Part shown: positions 23,899 to 32,182 of the stretch, in pieces
Layout: every line of letters begins with the position of its first letter
Position numbering within the stretch: the stretch's first letter is position 1
NCBI GenBank assembly: GCA_002457195.1
Contig: NTJU01000004.1
Span: 1-35,692, forward strand
Length of the DNA: 35,692 nt
From: Marine Group II euryarchaeote MED-G33
Lineage (GTDB): Archaea > Thermoplasmatota > Poseidoniia > Poseidoniales > Thalassarchaeaceae
Reading direction: 5' to 3'
Notes under the pieces: generated by a model
Databases searched by the model: none
What the model was told of the DNA's origin: nothing
Seen by the model: the letters and a program-made list of their open reading frames with translations, nothing else
Made by a program: the position numbers and the translations under genes

Positions 23899-25641
23899 AT
23901 GGACATCCCTGCGACGCTCGCCGCCATGCTGGCAGGTGAGCACGGTCCGACCAAGCAGAAAGCAGCACGTTTGGTCGTTGATTTGGCGGCAACTGCAGGT
24001 GCAACCGAGTTTGTCACGTGTGCTCATGCGCACGTTAGTGGGGTGTCTCCACTCACTGGCGGCCACGGGCTACGACGGTTCTTGGCGGACCTTGCAGGCG
24101 ATGACTTGGGTATTGTTGAAATCCCGACCACATTGAACAGTGCCGGCTGTGACAAAGAAAAAATGAAGGAGATGGATATCGAGACCGAAGATTTTCTCAA
24201 GCATCAATTCGAAATTGTTCATGCTTATTCTGAACTTGGAATTGAGGCCACGTTGTCTTGCACACCTTACGACCGAGGAATCGAGAACGAAGGGATTGGA
24301 TCTTGGGCCGAAAGCAACGCTGTGGCCTTTTCCAACTCTTACACCTCACTCATCACCAATCGAGAAAGTGGTCTCTCCGCACTCGCGACCGCCCTCACAG
24401 GATGGGCTCCAAAATGGGGTTTGCATCTAGATGAAAATCGAATCCCAAATATCCATGTCGAAGTAGATTGTGAACTACAATATATTGCAGATTGGAGTGT
24501 TCTTGGAGATTGGATCGGGAAGCAGATTCAACCCGATTGGAATTTGCCATGGGGGATGATGCCACACATCACAGGTTTGCCGGAATACATCTCTTTCGAA
24601 CAGAAAAAAGCGTTGACTGCGGCTGCAGCAAATTATGGATGCCCGATGTTATGGGCACAAGGAATCTCCCCAGAACCACCTGAATATATGCCCGAAGGAA
24701 ATCTTATTTTCACCGAAGATGCACTCATGGAACGTTATGATGATTTGGCGCCGACTGGACAAGTTGATCTTGTGGTCATCGGTTGCCCACAGGCCAGTGT
24801 CGGTGAAGTCAGAACGACCGCAGCCGCTGTACGAAATCGAATGGAATTGGGTCAACGAATTCAAGACCAACGTCTGTGGGTGTTCACGAGCGGACATAAT
24901 CATGAATTGTTGAATCAAGAGGGGACGCTCGATGTATTGGAAGAAGCGGGTGCATTGATCCTCAAGGATACTTGTCCAGAGGTCACACCATACAATCGCA
25001 CACGCTACAACCATCTCTTGACAAACTCACTCAAAGCCGAACATTATCTGACCAGTGGCTTGAATCGGATGCCAACCAGCGTCATGCGAATCGAAGATTG
25101 TGTTGCCCATGCCTTTGATGCAAACATTTCACAGGGGGAAAGACCTGTCCTACACGGAAAAGCTGCCAAGCCTCTGACGACAAACAAAGTTCATCGGGAA
25201 GGTGAATACTCAACCATGGGGCGAAGTTTGCCTTCGCAAACCAGTTGGAATACCAAGGGCAAAGCCTTGGTTACAGATGTACCCATCACATATCTTGGCT
25301 ATGTGAATCGGGATTCGGGTGTAATCGAAGAACCAGGCCATCCATTGGATGGTGTTCCGATTGCCGATACAATTCTCATCTATCCAAAAGGGAGTGGTTC
25401 AACAGTCGCCCCCTTCGTACTCATGGGACTCATTTACACAAACAAGGGACCGAAAGCCATTGTCAATCGCGATGTCTGCCCATTGACCCTGCCAGCCGCC
25501 TCGATTCTCAACGTCCCTTATGCCCATGGATTTGGAAGCGACCCTTGCATGGAAATCAACACGGGGGATGATGTAGAAATGCGCTTGGAAGATGGAATTG
25601 TCACATTACAAGTCGTGAACCGCACGGCAGTATCTCCTTGA
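23899..25641 (+). CDS. Fused aconitase-X (large domain plus swivel domain); candidate phosphomevalonate dehydratase
   Basis: AcnX signatures with three Cys: PTTLNSAGCDKEKM, ATLSCTPYDRG, LKDTCPEVTPYN; C-terminal swivel LPSQTSWNTKGKALVTDVPITYLGYVNRDSGVIEEPGHPLDGVPIADTILIYPKGSGSTVAPFVLMGLIYTNKGPKAIVNRDVCPLTLPAA. Confidence 0.85.
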   Translation: MDIPATLAAMLAGEHGPTKQKAARLVVDLAATAGATEFVTCAHAHVSGVSPLTGGHGLRRFLADLAGDDLGIVEIPTTLNSAGCDKEKMKEMDIETEDFLKHQFEIVHAYSELGIEATLSCTPYDRGIENEGIGSWAESNAVAFSNSYTSLITNRESGLSALATALTGWAPKWGLHLDENRIPNIHVEVDCELQYIADWSVLGDWIGKQIQPDWNLPWGMMPHITGLPEYISFEQKKALTAAAANYGCPMLWAQGISPEPPEYMPEGNLIFTEDALMERYDDLAPTGQVDLVVIGCPQASVGEVRTTAAAVRNRMELGQRIQDQRLWVFTSGHNHELLNQEGTLDVLEEAGALILKDTCPEVTPYNRTRYNHLLTNSLKAEHYLTSGLNRMPTSVMRIEDCVAHAFDANISQGERPVLHGKAAKPLTTNKVHREGEYSTMGRSLPSQTSWNTKGKALVTDVPITYLGYVNRDSGVIEEPGHPLDGVPIADTILIYPKGSGSTVAPFVLMGLIYTNKGPKAIVNRDVCPLTLPAASILNVPYAHGFGSDPCMEINTGDDVEMRLEDGIVTLQVVNRTAVSP

Positions 25642-25663
25642 GGGAGAACACAATCACCCTACC

Positions 25664-26650
25664 ATGCGCTGCATCGTGACAGGAGGAGCTGGCTTTCTTG
25701 GAAGCCATCTGGTCGAACAACTCGTGGCGAGGAATCATTCAGTTGCCGTGATTGATGACATGTTCCGAGGGAAGCAAAAAAATCTCGTAGGATGCAAGGG
25801 GATGGAGGGTTACTACCTACTCATGGGGGATGCTTCGAATCGTGATCTTTACGAAAAAGCAGCAGATAAACTCGGAGGTGTTGATTGTGTATACCATCTG
25901 GCAGCAATCAATGGAACGAGATGGTTCCATGAACGCCCTGATTTTGTGGTTCAAGTCAACCTAGATACGCTTCGAGTTGCCTTGGATTTCGCGATTACAA
26001 GAGGATCCCGATTTGTTTTCACATCATCTCCTGAGGCATTTGGTGAGCAATCTGAAATGCCCTTGAATAACGCATCGAATAGTCTCTTTTCACCTGCTTC
26101 CGAGCATGGTCGACATTCCTATGGCGCAAGTAAATACTTGGGTGAGGTTCTAGTTCAACACGCTGTAAAAAACAGCAGTTTGGATGCGAGAATCGTGCGG
26201 CCATTCAACGCCTATGGACCAAGATTACCAGGAAATTCATATGGGCAAGTGACGGGGATTTTCCTTGAGCAGTGTAGGCTTGGAGAGCCGATTACAATCC
26301 ATGGGGATGGGAAACAAACCCGTTCGTTTTCGTGGGTTGAAGAGGTGGTTGAAGGGATTCGAATCGCGGGTGAATTGGATGAAGGCCTTGATGGGTCCCG
26401 ATTGACCGGTGCTGCATTTAATCTCGGCAATCCAGAAGAGGTGACCATCGAAGATTTGGCCAATCTCTGCCTGAAGATCACTGGCTCAAGTTCTGAAATT
26501 TATTTCCAAGAAGTGGGGCACCCAGGCGACTCAAGGAGACGTGTCCCCGATATTTCGCAAGCCCAGAGTGCGTTGGGTTGGAACCCCTTTCAGAATTTGG
26601 AAGAAGGGTTGCGTTCCTGTTGGCGCTGGTTACAGGCTGAGCACTCGTAG
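25664..26650 (+). CDS. NAD-dependent sugar-nucleotide epimerase/dehydratase (extended SDR)
   Basis: MRCIVTGGAGFLGSHLVEQLV; SYGASKYLGE; RIVRPFNAYGPR; TRSFSWVEEVVEGI. Confidence 0.9.
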   Translation: MRCIVTGGAGFLGSHLVEQLVARNHSVAVIDDMFRGKQKNLVGCKGMEGYYLLMGDASNRDLYEKAADKLGGVDCVYHLAAINGTRWFHERPDFVVQVNLDTLRVALDFAITRGSRFVFTSSPEAFGEQSEMPLNNASNSLFSPASEHGRHSYGASKYLGEVLVQHAVKNSSLDARIVRPFNAYGPRLPGNSYGQVTGIFLEQCRLGEPITIHGDGKQTRSFSWVEEVVEGIRIAGELDEGLDGSRLTGAAFNLGNPEEVTIEDLANLCLKITGSSSEIYFQEVGHPGDSRRRVPDISQAQSALGWNPFQNLEEGLRSCWRWLQAEHS

Positions 26651-26658
26651 GTGATTCG

Positions 26659-27447
26659 ATGAGAATGAAAATACCCACAGGGCTCATCGGGATGGTTCAC
26701 CTCAAAGCACTTCCAGGTTCACCTAATTTTACGGGAGATTTGGATGCGGTTGAGGCTGCAGCTTTGGCAGACACAAACACACTCCTTGCCGGAGGTGTTG
26801 ATGCCATCATGGTCGAGAATTTCGGCGATGTACCTTTTCTGAAACAAGTTGAAACAGTAACCGTTTCTGCAATGACTAGAATCGTTCGAGCAATCGTTGA
26901 ATTGAGTCATGTCCCTGTAGGGGTGAACGTTCTTCGCAATGACCCGCATGCTGCAATGGCCATTGCTGCAACCACTGGCGCCTCATTCATTCGAGTCAAT
27001 GTTCACATTGGTGCCATGCTTACCGATCAAGGATTGATTGAGGGGCAGGCTGCACAAACACTTCGCCTTCGCGAGCAACTGGGTTGTGATATTGCAATTT
27101 TGGCTGATGTAGGCGTGAAACATGCCTCACCTTTTGATGAGCATTGGACTTTGGAACAAGAGGCGAAGGATGCTTGGAATAGAGGTCTGGCAGATGCCCT
27201 AATCGTTTCTGGAAACGGGACGGGGGCACCGACAAAGGTTGACGATCTTGAAAGGGTTAAACTGGCCGTTCCAGAGGCACCACTGATTGTAGGTTCAGGT
27301 GTCCGAAATGAAACTGTTTCTGATTATGAATTGGCATCTTCATGCATTGTCGGAACTGCATTCAAGAGAGACGGACTTGTTGAGAACGAAGTCCAATTGG
27401 AACGTGTCCGAGAACTGTGTCATTCTTCTGAAGCGGGCATGTCTTGA
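26659..27447 (+). CDS. BtpA/SgcQ-family TIM-barrel protein
   Basis: TGLIGMVHLKALPGSP; GGVDAIMVENFGDVPF; VPVGVNVLRNDPHAAMAIA; FIRVNVHIGAMLTDQGLIEGQA; ILADVGVKHASP. Confidence 0.88.
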   Translation: MRMKIPTGLIGMVHLKALPGSPNFTGDLDAVEAAALADTNTLLAGGVDAIMVENFGDVPFLKQVETVTVSAMTRIVRAIVELSHVPVGVNVLRNDPHAAMAIAATTGASFIRVNVHIGAMLTDQGLIEGQAAQTLRLREQLGCDIAILADVGVKHASPFDEHWTLEQEAKDAWNRGLADALIVSGNGTGAPTKVDDLERVKLAVPEAPLIVGSGVRNETVSDYELASSCIVGTAFKRDGLVENEVQLERVRELCHSSEAGMS

Positions 27448-28946
27448 GGCAACTTCCACTTCACGATGATGGCTGCCACAAGGGCAACAATTCCGGCCAC
27501 CAAGCATGCTGCGACCATGCCTTCAATGAACGATTCCCTGGCTGATTGAATCAGAAGGGCACCATCTGAGTTCCCCAGGGCTAGCATGTTTTCTCCGATT
27601 TTAATCGCAGCAGGGAAAGATTCGGAAATGATGGCCGATTGTGCCGAAAGAGATTCGGGAATCAGAATGTTCGATTGGTACACTTCATTGAGAACACTTC
27701 CTCCGATCGCAATCCCAAGTGCCCCACCGACCTCACGACTTGCATCATTGGTCGCACTTCCAACACCGGCCTTGGATTCAGGGATCGCATCCATGACGGC
27801 CGTGGTGGAAGGCGCCATCGTCAAACCCATTCCGAGACCAAGCAGGAAGAAGGTTGCAGCAATTTGCAAGTAACTGGTATCGATGGTGACCAATGTAAAC
27901 AGGAACAAGCCGGTAGCAACCAAACAAAGCCCGACTGAAATCACATTACTGCGTCCGAACTTTTCGACCAAACGATCACTATTGGCTGCCGCGGGCATCA
28001 AAGCAATCGGCAACGGGAAGAAGCGGAGAGCCGCAGAAAAGGGAGAGTGACCCCGAACCAATTGGAAATGTAGCATCTGCATGAACATGAATGAGAACAT
28101 CACAAAGAAAGCCATGGCAATTGCAATCAGACCAATGGTGAATCGTGGATTTTTGAAAAATTCTAGAGGGAGTAGGGGGTGCTTTGCTCTTTTCTGCCAG
28201 AATACAAAGGAAAAACCTGCAACGATACTCAGAGCAAATGAACCCACCACTTCAGAATCCGTCCAACCCAAACTCGGTCCCTCGATGATGGCATAGAGAA
28301 GAGAAGCGAGTGCAATGACTGAGAGAAATGCTCCAATGATATCCAATGGGCGACCTTGTTCATCTTTGGAACGAGGCACGATGATAGCACCTGCACCCAA
28401 GGCGATGATGATGATTGGAACGTTGATCAAGAAAACCATTTGCCAATCATATGTTTCGACTGCCCAACCGCCAAGTAACAGACCGATTGGGGCACCTACA
28501 CCAGCCATGGCCGCCCAGATTCCAATCGCTTTACCACGTTCTTCAGGTGGAAATACAACCAACAAAACCGACAATGTTGAGGGCATGACCAATGCTGCAC
28601 CTAGTCCCATTGTCGCGCGTGCGAGAATAACATCAGATGACGAGTCGGCATAGAGTGCGGTCCATGCAGAAGCAGCGCCTACAATCACCAAACCGACCTG
28701 GAGAGCGCCTTTGCGCCCAAAACGATCGCCTAATGCCCCCATGACGAGAAGCGTACCTCCGAATACCAGAGCATATGCATCCATAATCCACTGTAATTCT
28801 GAATTGTCAGCAGATAATTCTGTGGAAAGATCCGGGAGTGCGACATTCAGCGTGACATTGTTCAGCATCACGATGACGAGACTCAAACTCATTACTGCGA
28901 GAACCTTCCAACGGTTGGCTGGATAGTGGGGTTCCGAATTATCCAT
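27420..28946 (-). CDS. MFS transporter, DHA2 (14-TM drug:H+ antiporter-like) family
   Basis: LNVALPDLSTELSADNSELQWIMDAYALVFGGTLLVMGALGDRFGRKGALQVGL; many hydrophobic segments. Confidence 0.9.
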   Translation of the reverse strand: MDNSEPHYPANRWKVLAVMSLSLVIVMLNNVTLNVALPDLSTELSADNSELQWIMDAYALVFGGTLLVMGALGDRFGRKGALQVGLVIVGAASAWTALYADSSSDVILARATMGLGAALVMPSTLSVLLVVFPPEERGKAIGIWAAMAGVGAPIGLLLGGWAVETYDWQMVFLINVPIIIIALGAGAIIVPRSKDEQGRPLDIIGAFLSVIALASLLYAIIEGPSLGWTDSEVVGSFALSIVAGFSFVFWQKRAKHPLLPLEFFKNPRFTIGLIAIAMAFFVMFSFMFMQMLHFQLVRGHSPFSAALRFFPLPIALMPAAANSDRLVEKFGRSNVISVGLCLVATGLFLFTLVTIDTSYLQIAATFFLLGLGMGLTMAPSTTAVMDAIPESKAGVGSATNDASREVGGALGIAIGGSVLNEVYQSNILIPESLSAQSAIISESFPAAIKIGENMLALGNSDGALLIQSARESFIEGMVAACLVAGIVALVAAIIVKWKLPQDMPASEE

Positions 28947-28999
28947 GTATTCATCGCCCCGTTGAGAGTATATTATCTAGAAAGTTACACAGATGGCAC

Positions 29000-29566
29000 T
29001 TACATAATTGACTCAAGTTTTGTGAATAATTGAGGAGTGAAACCAAGTACTGTTTCTTCTGCACCATCAATGATCTTGGCGAAATTACCCATCGGGCCAG
29101 CATAGTCGTAGCCGCCAGCTTTCCCTCGCCAGGAATCTGAAATCAGCAATGCCTCAAGTACATCGTCGTCCAATGAATCGATTGAAACTGTAGCGGACTC
29201 AACCCAATACTCGACTTTGTCCCCTTGAATGATTGCAGTACCTGTCCAAACTCTGTGATTCCTTCCACTCAATCGAAGCAGCATATTGAGGGCTTGTTGA
29301 CGATTGTTTGGTTGACCGAGTGGTTGCAACGCATCATCAGGATCTTCAACCAACGTATCTGCAACGATAACGATTGGATGCGTACACTCTCTTTGTGCGG
29401 ATTCAATCTTTCCAAGAAGAGTGTTTTTCACCTGTTCTGAAATTGGAATTCCGTGCCCGTGGGGGCGCTCGCGCGCGCGAAGAGGACTCTGGACGACATC
29501 ACACCCAATTGCTTCCAACATCGATGCCCTGCGCTGTGATGCAGAGGCGAGATGCACTGAGTCCAT
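29000..29566 (-). CDS. Maf-family nucleotide pyrophosphatase
   Basis: HLASASQRRASMLEAIG; IVIVADTLVEDPDDALQPLGQPNNRQQALNMLLRLSGRNHRVWTGTAI; SWRGKAGGYDYAG. Confidence 0.88.
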   Translation of the reverse strand: MDSVHLASASQRRASMLEAIGCDVVQSPLRARERPHGHGIPISEQVKNTLLGKIESAQRECTHPIVIVADTLVEDPDDALQPLGQPNNRQQALNMLLRLSGRNHRVWTGTAIIQGDKVEYWVESATVSIDSLDDDVLEALLISDSWRGKAGGYDYAGPMGNFAKIIDGAEETVLGFTPQLFTKLESIM

Positions 29567-29627
29567 GGCAATCCGAAGAGGGTGGCGTTTATCTTCTTGC
29601 AGTGAATCGGTCAGGTTGGTGGCCTAG

Positions 29628-30350
29628 TTGAGCAATGCGTCTGAGAGAATCCCAACCTACATCCAAGGATTGGATGAACAAATGCAAGGTGGAATCCCGA
29701 AAGGGCACCTATGTCTGCTCGCTGGTTCATCTGGATCAATGAAATCGAGCCTTGGATTTGCAATGTTGTACAATGCGGTCTTAGAAGGACGAACATCTGG
29801 AATTTATGTCACACTTGAACAATCGAAGGAATCCCTTGCAGGTCATATGGCCAACATGGGCATGAATGTCGACGACCCACGTGTTCGGAGCAATATCGCC
29901 ATTATCGATCTCGCAGATTTGCGTGTCCAGTTGCATGATGCAGGGACTGCACACCAGGTCGATTGGATGGGGCAGCTCATCAAACAACTGACCAATTATC
30001 GTGAAAGTATTGGCTTTGAAGTTCTTGTTTTCGACTCGTTGGGTGCTTTCTTTACCCTCACACAAATGGAGAACCCTCGCGATGAGACGTTCCGCTTCTT
30101 CGAAGCTTGCCGTCGTCTCGGATTGACGACATTCATCATCTGCGAAATGATGGGTGAAATGAAAAATCAATTCGGTGAATTTGGTATTGAGGACTATTTG
30201 TCCGATGGTGTGATTCATCTAACAATGGAAAGAAGTGGAGATCAAATCAAACGCAAGATTGCCATTGTCAAGATGCGCCACACATCCCACACATTGGGTT
30301 ACCACCCATGGGCTTGGAACCCACAAATGTGTAAATTCACAATTCACTGA
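29628..30350 (+). CDS. Single-domain KaiC/RadA-like RecA-superfamily ATPase
   Basis: TYIQGLDEQMQGGIPKGHLCLLAGSSGSMKSSLGFAMLYNAVLEGRTSGIYVTLEQS; Walker B-like EVLVFDSLGAFF; TTG start. Confidence 0.85.
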   Translation: MSNASERIPTYIQGLDEQMQGGIPKGHLCLLAGSSGSMKSSLGFAMLYNAVLEGRTSGIYVTLEQSKESLAGHMANMGMNVDDPRVRSNIAIIDLADLRVQLHDAGTAHQVDWMGQLIKQLTNYRESIGFEVLVFDSLGAFFTLTQMENPRDETFRFFEACRRLGLTTFIICEMMGEMKNQFGEFGIEDYLSDGVIHLTMERSGDQIKRKIAIVKMRHTSHTLGYHPWAWNPQMCKFTIH

Positions 30351-30352
30351 GA

Positions 30353-32173
30353 TTACTCTACGGTGACTGATTTCGCGAGGTTGCGAGGGCGATCAACATC
30401 GCACTCAAGAGCCAGTGCGGTGTGGTATGCAATCAGCTGCAATGGCAATACAGTCAACATGGGCGAAAACATTGGATCGGTTGCAGGAACTGGAATCGAG
30501 ATGTCCCCCTCTTCTGCTATCGAGTCTCCTTCTTCGTGAATGAGAATGATCTTCGCTCCTCGAGCACGACATTCGTGAATACTCGAAACCGTCTTGTCCT
30601 TTAGTGCATCATTGGGTGCAACGACAATCACTGGACTACCTTCCTCTAGAAGTGCAATGGGTCCATGCTTCATTTCGCCAGCAGGATATGCCAAGCATGG
30701 AATGTAAGCTAGTTCCATCAGCTTGAGAGCGCCTTCCCGGGCAACTGGTGCTGAAATTCCACGGCCCAAGAAAAGTACACTCTTGGCATTCTTGACCGCA
30801 TTCACGACTTCGGCGATGGGGCCTTGGTTGGAAAGATATTGATCGACCAATTGTGGTATTTGTTGCAAGGACTTTGTCAAACGCTTTCCTTTCTCTCTTG
30901 AGAGTGTACGAGCTCTACCAATCTGAATTGCAAACATCGACAATGCAGCAACCATGTTTGAGAATGCCTTGGTAGAAGCCACAGATTGCTCAGGTCCAGA
31001 ATGGATGTAACACCCCTTCCCACATTGTCTAGCAATGGTTGAACCAACGACGTTGATGACACCTCGTATTTCACCACCCTTCAACTGAATCTCCTTCACT
31101 GCGGCAAGGGTATCTGCTGTTTCACCAGATTGACTAACTGCAAAATGAATTGCATCGGTTTCAATCACCGGATTATTGTGACGGAATTCACTGCTGACAT
31201 GTGCAAGCGCAGGGACTCTGGCCAATTCTTCAATCGCGAGTCTACCAACTTGTGCGGCATGCAAAGCAGTTCCACAACCCAGCAAGCGGACGTGAGGAAT
31301 TTTTTGCAATTCCTTGGATGATAATCCCAATCCCCCAAGGCGTGCATTCCCATCGGAAATTGCAAGCCGGCCGGTTAGACATTGTCGAAGTGCTTCGGGT
31401 TGCTCATGTATTTCCTTGAGCATGAAGTGTGGGTAATCGCCCAGTTCGGCTTCACCCCAATCATCATCCAAGATTGTGACTTCAGAATCAATTGATTTAC
31501 CATCAAAGCGACTGGTTTTGATGCCATCTGATGTAACCACTGCCAAATCTCCATCTTCCAATCGAATGACTTGTTGAGTAAGAGTTTGAAGTGGCAATGT
31601 ATCGCTCGCAATCCAATTTTCCCCGTCACCGATTCCAATGACCAATGGGGAACCATTGCGAGCACAGATGATCATGTCATGACCTTCGAAAACGACACAT
31701 AGACCCCATGTGCCTCTAGCACGTTTCAGTGTTCGCCGGACTGCAGTCAAGGGCTTTGCACCATTTTCAACCTCTCGATGAATCAAATGAACCAAAGCCT
31801 CTGAATCGGTATCTGAACGAAGTTTGGTTCCTTCTTTTTCTAAGCGGTTTCGGAGTGAACGTGCATTCTCAATGATTCCATTGTGCACCAAGGCAATCTT
31901 TCCATCGACTGAGCAATGCGGATGGGCGTTTGCATCCGTCACCCCTCCATGTGTAGCCCATCGAGTGTGTGCAATACCACAGGTCCCCTTGATGTTCTTC
32001 GGGATAATTGATTCTAAATCGGCGACCTTTCCGATTCGTTTGTGTACCGTAACATCTCCATTTTTGACTGCGATTCCTGAGGAATCATAGCCACGATATT
32101 CGAGCCTACGGAGTCCTTCCACCAAGAATGGAGTCGCTTGCCGATCTCCGATATAACCAATGATGCCACACAT
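30353..32173 (-). CDS. glmS: Glutamine--fructose-6-phosphate aminotransferase
   Basis: MCGIIGYIGDRQATPFLVEGLRRLEYRGYDSSGIAV; SIS domains; C-terminus RPRNLAKSVTVE. Confidence 0.96.
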   Translation of the reverse strand: MCGIIGYIGDRQATPFLVEGLRRLEYRGYDSSGIAVKNGDVTVHKRIGKVADLESIIPKNIKGTCGIAHTRWATHGGVTDANAHPHCSVDGKIALVHNGIIENARSLRNRLEKEGTKLRSDTDSEALVHLIHREVENGAKPLTAVRRTLKRARGTWGLCVVFEGHDMIICARNGSPLVIGIGDGENWIASDTLPLQTLTQQVIRLEDGDLAVVTSDGIKTSRFDGKSIDSEVTILDDDWGEAELGDYPHFMLKEIHEQPEALRQCLTGRLAISDGNARLGGLGLSSKELQKIPHVRLLGCGTALHAAQVGRLAIEELARVPALAHVSSEFRHNNPVIETDAIHFAVSQSGETADTLAAVKEIQLKGGEIRGVINVVGSTIARQCGKGCYIHSGPEQSVASTKAFSNMVAALSMFAIQIGRARTLSREKGKRLTKSLQQIPQLVDQYLSNQGPIAEVVNAVKNAKSVLFLGRGISAPVAREGALKLMELAYIPCLAYPAGEMKHGPIALLEEGSPVIVVAPNDALKDKTVSSIHECRARGAKIILIHEEGDSIAEEGDISIPVPATDPMFSPMLTVLPLQLIAYHTALALECDVDRPRNLAKSVTVE

Positions 32174-32182
32174 GAAGAATCC

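Noticed and set aside
29469-29480. TCGCGCGCGCGA as an independent regulatory site
   Set aside because: It lies within Maf coding sequence (RARER), so codon choice can explain it; kept only as a comparison to the intergenic palindromes.
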